64,000 bases of DNA. It comes from Chelatococcus reniformis. Its GTDB lineage: Bacteria > Pseudomonadota > Alphaproteobacteria > Rhizobiales > Beijerinckiaceae. Below are positions 7,986 through 17,627 of this stretch, piece after piece (position 1 is the first letter of the stretch; every line of letters begins with the position of its first letter). A program made the translations under genes and the position numbers. The stretch covers positions 183,026 through 247,025 of the forward strand of contig NZ_BMGG01000003.1 in assembly GCF_014640075.1 (NCBI RefSeq), given 5' to 3'. Below the pieces are notes generated by a model. It was not told the origin of the DNA and did no database searches. It worked only from the letters and a program-made list of their open reading frames with translations.

Positions 7986-10259
7986 GTGGCACAGGATGAC
8001 CAGCCCCCGTTCGGCGGCCGGATCGGCCGCACCATCGGCGAATCGACGCCATGGTGGCCGAAGGGCGAGCGCGCACCGGCGGGTGCGCCCAATATCCTGA
8101 TCGTGCTGTTCGACGATGTCGGCTTCTCCGACTTCGGCTGCTACGGCTCGCCGATCCGAACGCCGACCATCGACGCGCTTGCGGCGGCAGGCCTGCGCTA
8201 TACGAGCTTCCACACCACCGCCATGTGCTCGACCACGCGGGCGGCCCTGCTGACCGGCCGCAACCATCACTCCGTCGGCGTCGGCTGCCTGGCCAATTTC
8301 GACAGCGGCTATCCCGGCTACCGCGGCAAGATCGCGCGTGAGGCCGGCACCATCGCCGAGATGCTGAAGCCGCACGGCTACCGCAGCTACATGGTGGGCA
8401 AGTGGCACGTCACGCCGCTGACCGAGAGCGGCGCCACCGGCCCCTTCGACGGCTGGCCGCTCGGTCGCGGCTTCGACCGATTCTACGGCTTCCTCGACGC
8501 CGAGACCGACCAGTATGCGCCGGAGCTCATCCTCGACAACTCGCACGTGGACCCGCCCGGCAGCTTCGCCGACGGCTATCACCTCACCGCCGACCTGGTG
8601 GACCGCACGATCCGCTTCATCGCCGACCACGAGGCCGACAAGCCGGACCTGCCCTGGCTGACGTGGCTCGCCTTCGGCGCCTGCCACGCGCCGCACCAGG
8701 CGCCGTTCGAGCTGATCAAGGGCTATGACGCCGTCTTCGCCGACGGCTGGGACGTGGAGCGCGAGCAGCGGCTGGCCCGGCAGATCGCCATGGGCGTTAC
8801 GCCGGAGGGCACGCGCCTGCCGCCGCGCAACGACGGCGTCGGCCCCTGGGCGGAGCATGGCGAGGACGAGCGGCGCCTGTTCACGCGCCTCCAGAGCGCC
8901 TACGCCGCCATGCTCGACCACGCCGATCAGCATCTGGCCCGGCTCTTCGCCTTTCTCGACCAGGCGGGGCTGCGCGATGACACCCTGGTCGTCGTGCTCT
9001 CCGACAACGGCGCGAGCCAGGAGGGCGGCCCGCTCGGCTTCGTCAACGCGATGGGCCCCTACAACTTCCGCCCGGAGCCGATGGCCGAGAAGCTCGCCCG
9101 CATCGACGACATCGGCGGCCCGGACACTCACTCCAATTTCCCGCACGGCTGGGCCATGGCGGCCAACACGCCGCTGCGCCGCTACAAGCAGAACACCCAT
9201 GGCGGCGGCATCCGCGACCCATTCGTCATCTCCTGGCCGGCACGTATCAAGGCCCGGGGGGAACTGCGCCATCCGTTCGTGCACGCGTGCGATCTGGTGC
9301 CGACCCTGCTCGAGCTCGTCGGGGTCGAGGCGCCGAGCGAGATCGGCGGCGTCGCGCAGCAGCCGCTGGAAGGGGTGAGTTTCGCCGCGAGCCTGACCGA
9401 TCCCGACGCTCCGCAACGGCCCAAGCCCCAGTATTTCGAAATGTTCGGCCACCGCGGCATCTGGGAGGCCGGCTGGAAGGCGGTGGCCTACCACCCGTCC
9501 GGCTTCCCCTTCGACAAGGACAAGTGGGAGCTGTTCCACCTCGACCGGGACTTCTCGGAAGCGGAGGATCTCGCGGCTACCGAGCCCGAGCGCCTGGCGG
9601 CCCTGATCGAGCTGTGGTGGCGCGAGGCCGAGCGCCACAAGGTGCTGCCGCTCGACGACCGCTTCGCACCTCGCTTCGCCGAGAACGCCGCCCGCTTCCA
9701 CGGGCCACGCCGCCGCTTCGTCTTCCATGCCGGCATGGGGCACGTGCCGACCGACGTGGCCCCTGACGTGCGCAGCCGCGACTACACCATCGAGGCGAAG
9801 GTCGAGATCACCGGTGCGACTGAGGGCGTGCTCATCGCCCACGGCGATGCCACCTCCGGCTACAGCCTGTTCGTGCGCGACGGCCGGCTCGTCTACGACA
9901 TGAACGTGGGCGGCGAGCACCGCACCGTGGTGTCGGACCGCGCGGTGCCGTCCGGTTCTCGCCGGCTCGGCGTGCGCGTGGCCAAGCCGGTGCCGGTCAA
10001 CCCGCGCCAGCCGCAGCTCAGGATCTGCACGCTCACCATCGACGGCGAGCCCGCCGGCAGCGCCGAGAGCAACCTGAACTTCATCAACTTCATCTCGTGG
10101 TCCGGCCTCGACATCGGGCGCGACCGCGGCAGCCCGGTCGCCAACTATGCTGCGCCATTCACCTTCACCGGCAAGTTGATCCGCGTCGTCGTCGAAATGC
10201 ACGACGGCCAGCAGCTCGACGGCGACGGCATCGGCAAGGCGGAAATGGCGCGGCAGTAA
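7986..10259 (+). CDS. Arylsulfatase (alkaline-phosphatase superfamily)
   Basis: The 757-residue protein opens with NILIVLFDDVGFSDFGCYGS, the metal-binding start of type I sulfatases. At residues 81-85 it carries CSTTR followed by AALLTGRNHHSVG, the formylglycine active-site block. The usual consensus is C-x-P-x-R; here the proline is threonine. Further family markers are YMVGKWHVTP, VVLSDNGAS and the long C-terminal domain of about 757-790-residue arylsulfatases. It should hydrolyse aryl or alkyl sulfate esters to release sulfate. There is no signal peptide, so it is probably cytoplasmic. The GTG at 7986 is preceded by AAGGGAGG. It heads an apparent operon with an MFS carrier and an alkylsulfatase. 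Confidence 0.9.
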   Translation: MAQDDQPPFGGRIGRTIGESTPWWPKGERAPAGAPNILIVLFDDVGFSDFGCYGSPIRTPTIDALAAAGLRYTSFHTTAMCSTTRAALLTGRNHHSVGVGCLANFDSGYPGYRGKIAREAGTIAEMLKPHGYRSYMVGKWHVTPLTESGATGPFDGWPLGRGFDRFYGFLDAETDQYAPELILDNSHVDPPGSFADGYHLTADLVDRTIRFIADHEADKPDLPWLTWLAFGACHAPHQAPFELIKGYDAVFADGWDVEREQRLARQIAMGVTPEGTRLPPRNDGVGPWAEHGEDERRLFTRLQSAYAAMLDHADQHLARLFAFLDQAGLRDDTLVVVLSDNGASQEGGPLGFVNAMGPYNFRPEPMAEKLARIDDIGGPDTHSNFPHGWAMAANTPLRRYKQNTHGGGIRDPFVISWPARIKARGELRHPFVHACDLVPTLLELVGVEAPSEIGGVAQQPLEGVSFAASLTDPDAPQRPKPQYFEMFGHRGIWEAGWKAVAYHPSGFPFDKDKWELFHLDRDFSEAEDLAATEPERLAALIELWWREAERHKVLPLDDRFAPRFAENAARFHGPRRRFVFHAGMGHVPTDVAPDVRSRDYTIEAKVEITGATEGVLIAHGDATSGYSLFVRDGRLVYDMNVGGEHRTVVSDRAVPSGSRRLGVRVAKPVPVNPRQPQLRICTLTIDGEPAGSAESNLNFINFISWSGLDIGRDRGSPVANYAAPFTFTGKLIRVVVEMHDGQQLDGDGIGKAEMARQ

Positions 10260-10272
10260 AAGCCGGTCGAGA

Positions 10273-10361
10273 GATGGCCAGGTCAAGCCCGGCCATAACA
10301 TTCAAAGCTATTCGGGCATCGATGCAAAGTCGTCATGGCCGGGCTTGACCCGGCCATCCAT
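10273..10361. repeat. Paired REP-like inverted repeat
   Basis: The left arm (10273-10299, GATGGCCAGGTCAAGCCCGG and on) and the right arm (10332-10360, GTCATGGCCGGGCTTGACCC and on) are near reverse complements separated by about 32 bases. It sits between the sulfatase and the MFS gene, so it may set a transcript processing or attenuation point inside the operon. Confidence 0.75.
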
Positions 10362-10387
10362 CAAGCAAGGTAAAGAGGCCCAAGACC

Positions 10388-11683
10388 ATGACGACGCGCG
10401 CAGCGCAGCCCGGCGCCTGGGGCATCGTGGCCCTGCTGTTCCTGTTCATGTTGATCAACTTCGTCGACAAGGCGATCATCGGGCTCGCCGGCGTGCCGAT
10501 CATGCGCGACCTGGAGCTCACGCCGAGCCAGTTCGGCCTGGTCGGCTCGAGCTTCTTCTTCCTGTTCTCGATCTCGGCCATCGTCACGGGCTTTCTGGTG
10601 AACCGCATTCAGGCGCGCTGGGCCCTCCTGGTCATGGGTCTGGTGTGGGCGCTGACGCAGTTTCCGATGCTGGGCCAGATCGGCTTTGCCGGCCTCATTG
10701 CCTGCCGCATCGTGCTCGGCGCGGGCGAAGGCCCGGCCTACCCGGTGGCATTGCACGCCGCCTACAAGTGGTTCCCGAACGAGCGGCGCGTGCTGCCCAC
10801 CGCGGTCATCGCCCAGGGCGCCAGCATCGGCGTCATGGTGGCGCTGCCGCTGCTCAACTGGGTCATCGTCAACCATTCCTGGCGCTGGGCCTTCGGCCTC
10901 CTGGGCGTTCTCGGCCTCGCCTGGACGCTCGCCTGGTTCATGTGGGGCCGCGAGGGCACCCTGGTCGACGAGCCGGCCGCCGGCAGCCAATCGAGCGGCG
11001 CCACCATTCCCTATGCCCGGCTCCTCACCACGCCCAGCGTGCTGGCCTGTTGGTGCGCTTACTTCGGCGCCTACTGGGCGCTCTCCATCGGCATCGCCTG
11101 GCAGACGCCGTATCTGATCAGCGGTCTCGGTTTCAGCCAGCATCAGGTCGGCTGGATCGCCGCCCTGCCCTGGGGCCTCAGCGTGGTCACCGTCATCTTC
11201 CTCGGCTGGCTGTCGCAGCGGCTGATGCTCAAGGGCGTGTCGAGCCGTGTCGCCCGGGGGCTGCTCGGTGGCGTTTGCGTCGCCACCGGCGGCGTGGTGC
11301 TGACGATAATGCCGGCCCTGCCCACTGTCGGGCTCAAGATCGCTGCCACAGTCGTCGGCGGCGCCCTGCCCGCCGTGATCTACGTCCTGTCCCATGCGGT
11401 CGTCAGCGAGCTCACGCCGACCAGCCAGCGCGGCGCCATGCTCGCCATCGGCAACGCCGCCGGTACGATGGCGGGGGTGCTCGCGCCGGCGGTCATGGGC
11501 TTCATGATCCAGGACGCAGCCACTCCGCTCGACGGCTTCAATCGCGGCTTCGTCACCTGCGGCATCATCATGATGATCTGTGGTCTCATCGGCATGGTGT
11601 TCATACGCCCGGAGCGGGACCGGGCGCGCCTGGCCGCAAGGCCCACGACCACAGCCGCGCCGGCGCCCGCCCCCGGTGAGTGA
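10388..11683 (+). CDS. MFS transporter, anion:cation symporter (ACS) type
   Basis: The 431-residue integral membrane protein has 12 predicted helices and the MFS features of the ACS family: FVDKAIIGLAGVPIM in helix 1, RIVLGAGEGPAYPVALHAAYKWFP in helix 4, and a long central loop near residues 190-215. ACS carriers import organic anions with protons or sodium. Placed between a sulfatase and an alkylsulfatase it most likely brings in sulfate esters, or less likely exports products. The gene ends by overlapping the GTG candidate of the next gene, so the two are coupled. Confidence 0.87.
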   Translation: MTTRAAQPGAWGIVALLFLFMLINFVDKAIIGLAGVPIMRDLELTPSQFGLVGSSFFFLFSISAIVTGFLVNRIQARWALLVMGLVWALTQFPMLGQIGFAGLIACRIVLGAGEGPAYPVALHAAYKWFPNERRVLPTAVIAQGASIGVMVALPLLNWVIVNHSWRWAFGLLGVLGLAWTLAWFMWGREGTLVDEPAAGSQSSGATIPYARLLTTPSVLACWCAYFGAYWALSIGIAWQTPYLISGLGFSQHQVGWIAALPWGLSVVTVIFLGWLSQRLMLKGVSSRVARGLLGGVCVATGGVVLTIMPALPTVGLKIAATVVGGALPAVIYVLSHAVVSELTPTSQRGAMLAIGNAAGTMAGVLAPAVMGFMIQDAATPLDGFNRGFVTCGIIMMICGLIGMVFIRPERDRARLAARPTTTAAPAPAPGE

Positions 11684-11691
11684 GGTACCTC

Positions 11692-13593
11692 ATGCCCCAA
11701 GCCTATGCCCGCAAGGGCGCCGAGCCGCCGGTCGTCGCCGCCCACCGGGCTGCGCTCGCCGAGCTGCCGTTCGGTGATCGCCAGGATTTCGAGGACGCCG
11801 CACGCGGCTTCGTCGGCACGATCCCGGACGCGGCCGTCACGGCCGCCGACGGCCGGGTGATCTGGTCGCTGGCGCCCTACCGCTTCCTCGAAGCGGACGA
11901 GGCGCCCGACACCGTGCACCCGAGCCTGTGGCGCCTGGCCCAGCTCAACTGCCGCCACGGCCTGTTCGAGGTGGCGCCGCGCATCTACCAGGTGCGCGGC
12001 TTCGACATCGCCAACATGACCATCGTCGAAGGCGACACCGGCCTTATCGTCATCGATACGCTGACCACGGCGGAGACGGCCCGGGCGGCCCTCGAGCTCT
12101 ACCGCGCCCACCGCGGGCCGCGCCCGGTGAAGGCGGTGATCTACACCCACACCCACTCCGACCATTGGGGAGGGGTGAAGGGCGTCGTCGACGAAGCGGC
12201 GGTGGCGAGCGGTGCCGTCGCCGTCATCGCGCCGGACGGCTTCATGGAGCACGCCGTTTCCGAGAACGTCATCGCCGGCAACGCCATGCTGCGGCGGGCC
12301 CACTACCAGTTCGGCATGTTCCTCGACGTGGGCGTCGAGGGCCAGGTCGACGCGGCCCTGGGCAAATCGATCTCGCGCGGCACCGTCACCCTGATCGCGC
12401 CGACCGACCTGGTGCGCGAAACCGGCGAGACGCGCACCGTCGACGGCGTCGAGATGGTGTTCCAGATGGCGCCCAACAGCGAGGCGCCGGCGGAGTTCCA
12501 CATCTACTTCCCGGCCTTCCGCGCCCTCAATCTGGCGGAGAACGCCACGCACCTGTTCCACAATCTGCTGCCGTTCCGCGGCGCGGAGGTGCGCGATCCG
12601 CTCGCCTGGTCGAAATACATCAACGAGGCGATCGAGCTGTTCGCCAGTCGGTCCGACGTTCTGATGGGCCAGCATCATTGGCCGGTGTGGGGCCAGGCGC
12701 GGCTGCAGACTTTCCTGCGCCAGGCCCGCGACCTCTACAAATATGTGCATGACCAGACGCTCAGGCTGATGAATCACGGCCTGACCGCGGCCGAGATCGC
12801 CGAGACGCTGACCTTGCCCGACACGCTCGCCAGGCCCTGGCACAACCGCGGCTATTACGGCACGGTCCGGCACAACGCCAAGGCCATCTACCAGAAGTAT
12901 TTGGGCTGGTTCGACGGCAACCCAGCCAATCTCGACCCGCTGCCGCCGGTCGAGACGGCGCGCAGCACCATCGATTACATGGGCGGAGCCGACGCAGTGC
13001 TTCGCCGCGCGCGCGAAGATTTCGCCGCAGGCCGCTATCGCTGGGTGGCGCAGGTAACGAACCAGGTGGTCTTCGCTGAACCCGGCAACCAGGAGGCCCG
13101 GGCGCTCAACGCCGATGCCTTCGAACAGCTGGGCTACCTGGCGGAGGCGGCGACCTGGCGCAACGCCTATCTGTTCGCGGCCCAGGAGCTGAGACGAGGC
13201 CCGACCGCGGCGAAGCGAGCGGTCGGCGGCGACCCGCTGAAGGCGCTGACCATCGACATGGTGTTCGACTTCCTCGGCGTGCGCCTCAATGGCCAGAAGG
13301 CCCAGGGCAAGGCGTTCACCATCAACTGGGTGTTCACCGACCCGGCGGCCGCTTACACGCTCACGCTGGAGAACAGTGCGCTCAGCTATCTCAGCGGTAG
13401 GACACGGCCCGATGCGGACGCCACGCTGTCCCTGACGCGCGCCACCCTCGACGCGGTGATCTCGCGCCGGACGACGTTCCTCGCGGAAGCCCAGGCGGGC
13501 CGCCTCAAGGCGGACGGCAACCTCGCCAAGCTGGCCGAACTCGCCAGCCTGTTCGACGATTTCACCCCCGACTTCGCCATCGTGGAGCCGTGA
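11692..13593 (+). CDS. Alkyl sulfatase, metallo-beta-lactamase fold (SdsA1/YjcS-like)
   Basis: The metallo-beta-lactamase domain has THTHSDH at about residues 152-158 (ligands H153, H155, D157, H158). Downstream, ENVIAGNAMLRRAHYQFG and a dimerisation domain with YYGTVRHNAKAIYQKYLGW, NQVVFAEPGNQEARAL and a C-terminal SCP2-like domain match the SdsA1 order. The length of 633 residues is normal. The family cleaves primary or secondary alkyl sulfates such as SDS, releasing sulfate and the alcohol. No signal peptide is evident. The ATG at 11692 with GAGG upstream is preferred; a GTG at 11680 is in frame. It completes a coherent sulfate-ester utilisation operon. Confidence 0.9.
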   Translation: MPQAYARKGAEPPVVAAHRAALAELPFGDRQDFEDAARGFVGTIPDAAVTAADGRVIWSLAPYRFLEADEAPDTVHPSLWRLAQLNCRHGLFEVAPRIYQVRGFDIANMTIVEGDTGLIVIDTLTTAETARAALELYRAHRGPRPVKAVIYTHTHSDHWGGVKGVVDEAAVASGAVAVIAPDGFMEHAVSENVIAGNAMLRRAHYQFGMFLDVGVEGQVDAALGKSISRGTVTLIAPTDLVRETGETRTVDGVEMVFQMAPNSEAPAEFHIYFPAFRALNLAENATHLFHNLLPFRGAEVRDPLAWSKYINEAIELFASRSDVLMGQHHWPVWGQARLQTFLRQARDLYKYVHDQTLRLMNHGLTAAEIAETLTLPDTLARPWHNRGYYGTVRHNAKAIYQKYLGWFDGNPANLDPLPPVETARSTIDYMGGADAVLRRAREDFAAGRYRWVAQVTNQVVFAEPGNQEARALNADAFEQLGYLAEAATWRNAYLFAAQELRRGPTAAKRAVGGDPLKALTIDMVFDFLGVRLNGQKAQGKAFTINWVFTDPAAAYTLTLENSALSYLSGRTRPDADATLSLTRATLDAVISRRTTFLAEAQAGRLKADGNLAKLAELASLFDDFTPDFAIVEP

Positions 13594-13617
13594 GCGTTGC
13601 GGCAGTGATGCAAGTGC

Positions 13618-13714
13618 GATGGATGGTCGGGTCAAGCCCGACCATGACGACTTGGAAACGAAAGCTGCCCAACTTCCAACGTCATGGTCGGGCTTGACCC
13701 GACCATCCATCGAC
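13618..13714. repeat. Paired REP-like inverted repeat after the alkylsulfatase
   Basis: The left arm begins GATGGATGGTCGGGTCAAGC at 13618 and the right arm, GTCATGGTCGGGCTTGACCC, begins at 13681. The arms are nearly perfect reverse complements with a 30-base centre. Each arm is itself a hairpin with a TCAAG-type loop. It lies at the convergent ends of the sulfatase operon and the glc operon, a place where it could stop both transcripts. Confidence 0.8.
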
Positions 13715-13745
13715 TAAACAAGACCTCGCCTTCGGCATGCGCCTC

Positions 13746-14174
13746 TTACCGCTGCGCCAAAAGCCCGGCCGCAGCGATCCCCGCCAGCGCGCAGGCTTCG
13801 TCGTTGTCCGAGGTGTCGCCGGTGATGCCGACCGCGCCGACCGACGTGCCGTCCGCACCGACGACGATCACGCCGCCGGCGGCCGGGATGATCCCGTGGG
13901 CAGCGATGGGCCCGAGCGAGGCGATGAAGCTCGGTCGCTCAGCCGCCATGTCCGCGATCTTGCGGGATGACACGCCGAGCGCCAGCGCGCTCGCCGCCTT
14001 GCCGACGGCGATCTGCGGCCGCAGCGTCGAGGAGCCGTCCTGGCGCTGGAAGGCGATCAGGTGACTTCCGGCATCCAGCACGGCGACGCTGAGCGGCTTG
14101 AGACCGAGCTCACGACCTTTGGCCAGGGCGGCCGTGACGATGGTGTTGGCCTGTTCGAGCGTGATCCGGCTCAC
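13746..14174 (-). CDS. glcG: GlcG/HbpS-like heme-binding family protein (DUF336)
   Basis: The 142-residue protein fits the whole GlcG/DUF336 family: ITLEQANTIVTAALAKGREL at the start, SVAVLDAGSHLIAFQRQDGS, then IPAAGGVIVV and GAVGITGDTSDNDEACALAGI at the end. Members have a profilin-like fold and accompany glycolate oxidase operons; their biochemical role is not settled, and related HbpS binds heme. The GTG start at 14174 has GGAG six bases upstream. It is the last gene of the glc operon, 31 bases after the malate synthase gene. Confidence 0.88.
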   Translation of the reverse strand: MSRITLEQANTIVTAALAKGRELGLKPLSVAVLDAGSHLIAFQRQDGSSTLRPQIAVGKAASALALGVSSRKIADMAAERPSFIASLGPIAAHGIIPAAGGVIVVGADGTSVGAVGITGDTSDNDEACALAGIAAAGLLAQR

Positions 14175-14205
14175 TGCAGTCTCCGTTGATCGGTTGAGGG
14201 ACAGG

Positions 14206-16314
14206 CTAGCCCTTGGACTGGACCTTGGCCTTGAGGCGGAGGGCATGCAGCAGCGGCTCGGTATAGCCGTTGGGCTGTTCCACCCCTTCGAACACCAGCG
14301 CCCGAGCGGCCTGGTAGGCGAGGCTTTCATTCTCGCGGCCGGCCATGGGCCGATAGAGCGGGTCGCCCGCATTCTGCGCATCGACCTTCGCGGCCATGCG
14401 CCGGAGCGCGGCATCCACCTCCGCCGCCGTGCAGACGCCGTGCAGCAGCCAGTTGGCCATGTGCTGGGAGGAGATACGCAGCGTCGCCCGGTCTTCCATC
14501 AACCCGATGTCGTTGATGTCCGGGACCTTGGAGCAGCCGATGCCCTGGTCGATCCAGCGCACCACATAGCCGAGGATGCCCTGAGCGTTGTTGTCGAGCT
14601 CGCGGGTGATGGCGTCGGGCGCCCAGTTGGTGCCGGCGGCGAGTGGGATGGCAAGCAGTGCGTCGAGCCCGGGCGTCGGCTCATCCGCAAGCTGCCGCTG
14701 ACGGGCGAACACGTCGACCTGGTGGTAGTGCAGCGCGTGCAGGGTCGCCGCAGTCGGGCTCGGCACCCAGGCGGTGCTGGCACCGGCTCGGGGGTGGCCG
14801 ATCTTCTGGGCGACCATGTCGGCCATGCGGTCGGGGGCCGCCCACATCCCCTTGCCGATCTGGGCCCGGCCCGCGAGCCCGCAGGCCAACCCGATCTGCA
14901 CGTTGCGGCTCTCATAGGCGGCAATCCAGGCGCTCGCCTTCATCTCGCCCTTGGGCACCATGGCACCGGCCTGCATGGAGGTGTGGATCTCGTCGCCGGT
15001 GCGGTCGAGGAAGCCGGTGTTGATGAAGACGATGCGGTCCTTCACCGCCGCGATGCAGGCGGCAAGGTTGGCGGAGGTGCGCCGCTCCTCGTCCATGACA
15101 CCGACCTTCACCGTATGACGAGGGATCCCCAGAACGTCCTCGATGGCATCGAACAGGCGGTTGGTGAAGCTCGCCTCGTCGGGCCCGTGCATCTTGGGTT
15201 TGACGATGTAGATCGAGCCGGCCCGGCTGTTGCGGAAGCGCCCGCGGCCCTCGAGGTCATGCAGGCCGATCAGGCTGGTGACGATGCCGTCCAGGATACC
15301 CTCCGGCGCCTCGCTGCCGTCGCGCAGGCGCACCGCAGGTGTCGTCATGAGGTGCCCGACGTTGCGGACGAACAGCAGGGTGCGGCCGGGCAGCGTCAAC
15401 GGCGCGCCGTCCGGAGCGACGTAGTCGCGGTCGGCCGCCAGGGTACGGGTGGTGGTGCGGCCGCCCTTGTCGAAGCTCGCCGAGAGATCGCCGGTGGTGA
15501 GCCCGAGCCAGTTGGCATAGGCCGCGACCTTGTCCTCGGCATCCACCGCCGCGATCGAATCCTCGAAGTCGACGATGGTGGTCAGCGCCGATTCCAGGAT
15601 CACGTCGGCGATACCGGCCGGATCGTCGCGCCCGATCGGATGGGCGGGATCGATCACCACCTCGATGTGGAGGCCGTGGTTGCGCAGCAAGAGAGAGGCG
15701 CCGCGACTGCCGGCGAGTTGAGCCGGGTCGGCGAGCCGTGGCGTGCCGCCGGTGAACGCATCCCACCGCCCCTCGGCCAGTGGCGCCGCTTCGTCGAGGA
15801 ACGCCTTGGCCCGCGCGATCACCTGGGCGCCGCGCACGGGATCGTAGCCGCCCGGGGCCGGCTCGCCCGGCAGCGCATCGGTGCCGTAGAGAGCATCGTA
15901 GAGACTGCCCCAGCGGGCGTTGGCGGCATTGAGCAGGAAGCGGGTGTTGAGCACGGGCACGACGAGTTGCGGCCCCGCCAGGCGCGCCACCTCCGCGTCG
16001 ACGTTCTGCGTCGCGATGGTGAAGGGTGCGGGCTCCGGCACGAGATAGCCGATGTCGCGCAGCAAGGCCTGATAAGCCGCCGCGTCGTGCGGCTGCCCGC
16101 GCCGGGCGACATGCCAGGCGTCGATGCGCGCCTGCAGGTCGTCGCGCTTGGCCAGCAGCGCACGGTTTTCAGGCGCGAAGCGGGCGAAGATATCCGCCGT
16201 CCCGCGCCAGAACGCCTCCGGCGCGATGCCCGTGCCCGGCAAAACGTGATCGTCGATCAGGTCGACCAGGGACGCCGCCACCTGCAACCCGGCTTTGTCG
16301 ATCAAGTTGCTCAT
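14206..16314 (-). CDS. glcB: Malate synthase G
   Basis: The 702-residue protein is close to the usual 720 of the monomeric G isoform. Characteristic blocks include [18 protein letters not shown], the catalytic-barrel segment with [25 protein letters not shown] and [10 protein letters not shown], and a C-terminal domain ending in [20 protein letters not shown]. It condenses glyoxylate with acetyl-CoA to malate in the cytoplasm. Here it receives the glyoxylate made by the glycolate oxidase encoded just upstream. The ATG at 16314 lies two bases after the glcF stop. The frame stays open far upstream across glcF, but that part is the shadow of glcF. Confidence 0.95.
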   Translation of the reverse strand: MSNLIDKAGLQVAASLVDLIDDHVLPGTGIAPEAFWRGTADIFARFAPENRALLAKRDDLQARIDAWHVARRGQPHDAAAYQALLRDIGYLVPEPAPFTIATQNVDAEVARLAGPQLVVPVLNTRFLLNAANARWGSLYDALYGTDALPGEPAPGGYDPVRGAQVIARAKAFLDEAAPLAEGRWDAFTGGTPRLADPAQLAGSRGASLLLRNHGLHIEVVIDPAHPIGRDDPAGIADVILESALTTIVDFEDSIAAVDAEDKVAAYANWLGLTTGDLSASFDKGGRTTTRTLAADRDYVAPDGAPLTLPGRTLLFVRNVGHLMTTPAVRLRDGSEAPEGILDGIVTSLIGLHDLEGRGRFRNSRAGSIYIVKPKMHGPDEASFTNRLFDAIEDVLGIPRHTVKVGVMDEERRTSANLAACIAAVKDRIVFINTGFLDRTGDEIHTSMQAGAMVPKGEMKASAWIAAYESRNVQIGLACGLAGRAQIGKGMWAAPDRMADMVAQKIGHPRAGASTAWVPSPTAATLHALHYHQVDVFARQRQLADEPTPGLDALLAIPLAAGTNWAPDAITRELDNNAQGILGYVVRWIDQGIGCSKVPDINDIGLMEDRATLRISSQHMANWLLHGVCTAAEVDAALRRMAAKVDAQNAGDPLYRPMAGRENESLAYQAARALVFEGVEQPNGYTEPLLHALRLKAKVQSKG

Positions 16315-16316
16315 GG

Positions 16317-17627
16317 CTACGCCCTCATTGGTTGGTTGCCCAGCGCTACCGGTGGGGGACCGCCGGTCACCCAGTCGATGAGCTCGACCGTGTGGACGAC
16401 GGGAAGCACGGTGCGCCGGCCGATCTGCATGGCGCAGCCGATGTTGCCGGTGGCGATGACGTCGGCGCCGAGCCGCTCCAGGTTGGTCACCTTGCGCGCC
16501 CCCAGGCGACCCGCGATGTCGGGCTGGAGGATGTTGTAGGTGCCGGCGGAGCCGCAGCACAGGTGCGCCTCGGCCGGGGAGCGGACCGTGAAACCGGCAG
16601 CGGTCAGCAGGCGCCTGGGCGCCTCCGTCACCTTCTGCCCATGCTGGAGCGAGCAGGCCCCATGATAGGCGACGGTGAGGCCGGGGGCGGCGCCGGTTCC
16701 GGCCGGCAGCGCGATGCCCGCCAGGAACTCGCTGATGTCCTTCGTCAGCTCCGAGACGCGCGCGGCCTTCGCCGCGTAGGCAGGGTCGTCGCGCAGCATG
16801 AACCCGTAGTCCTTGATGGTCGTGCCGCAGCCCGAGGCGGTGACGAGGATGGCATCGAGCCCCCTGCCCTCGAGCTCGCGCGTCCAGGCATCGACGTTGC
16901 GCCGCGCCGCCTCCAGGCTGGCCCCCTCGCGGCCCATGTGGTGGACGAGCGCTCCGCAGCATCCCTCGTCGGGGGCGAAGACGACGTCGAAGCCCGCGCG
17001 GTTGAGCAGGCGCACCGCCGCCGCCCGGATCTCGGGACGCAGCACCGGCTCCGCGCATCCCTGAAGCAATGCGACGCGCCCCCGGGCGTCGGCCACCGGC
17101 GCCGCCGTCGCCGAAGCGCGCGCCGCGGGCCGAGGGGGCGCGAGCGCCAGCATGGCCGCGACCGGCTTCAGCGCCGGCAGCTTGCCCACGAAGGGCTCGA
17201 CCGGCCGGGCGAGGCGCGCCAGCGCCAGCGCCAGCCGAAAACGGGCGGGATGAGGCAGGACCGCGGCCAGCACTGCGCGCAGTACCCGCTCGTGCCAGGG
17301 CCGGCGGTAGCGCTGCTCGATATAGGCCCGGGCGTGATCGACCAGATGCATGTAGTTCACGCCCGACGGGCATGTCGTCATGCACGACAGGCAGGAGAGA
17401 CAGCGATCGATGTGCTTGACCACCTCGGCCGTCGGCTGGGCCTCGGTCTCCAGCATCTCCTTCATCAGGTAGATGCGGCCGCGGGGGGAATCGAGCTCGT
17501 CGCCCAAAAGCACATAAGTCGGGCAGGTGGCCGTGCAGAAGCCGCAGTGGACGCATTTGCGGATCACCGCCTCCGACGCAGCCATCGCCGGGTCGGCGAG
17601 CTGCGCGGCCGTGAAGCTAGTCTGCAT
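16317..17627 (-). CDS. glcF: Glycolate oxidase iron-sulfur subunit
   Basis: Two 4Fe-4S binding motifs are clear: [12 protein letters not shown] near residues 25-36 and [12 protein letters not shown] near 76-87. The C-terminal half has the two CCG-domain signatures, GCCGALVHH and [10 protein letters not shown]. The length of 436 residues is slightly above the usual 407. GlcF passes electrons from the flavoprotein subunits to the respiratory chain. Its start overlaps the end of glcE by 11 bases and it is followed by glcB after 2 bases, consistent with one polycistronic message. Confidence 0.95.
   Translation of the reverse strand: MQTSFTAAQLADPAMAASEAVIRKCVHCGFCTATCPTYVLLGDELDSPRGRIYLMKEMLETEAQPTAEVVKHIDRCLSCLSCMTTCPSGVNYMHLVDHARAYIEQRYRRPWHERVLRAVLAAVLPHPARFRLALALARLARPVEPFVGKLPALKPVAAMLALAPPRPAARASATAAPVADARGRVALLQGCAEPVLRPEIRAAAVRLLNRAGFDVVFAPDEGCCGALVHHMGREGASLEAARRNVDAWTRELEGRGLDAILVTASGCGTTIKDYGFMLRDDPAYAAKAARVSELTKDISEFLAGIALPAGTGAAPGLTVAYHGACSLQHGQKVTEAPRRLLTAAGFTVRSPAEAHLCCGSAGTYNILQPDIAGRLGARKVTNLERLGADVIATGNIGCAMQIGRRTVLPVVHTVELIDWVTGGPPPVALGNQPMRA

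Noticed and set aside
7935..10301. A 788-codon open frame on the minus strand opposite the arylsulfatase
   Set aside because: Shadow of the sulfatase gene; no ribosome site or homology.
14206..17556. An apparent 1116-codon fusion upstream of malate synthase
   Set aside because: The extra 414 codons lie over glcF in another frame and are not protein-like; the true start at 16314 gives the normal malate synthase G.
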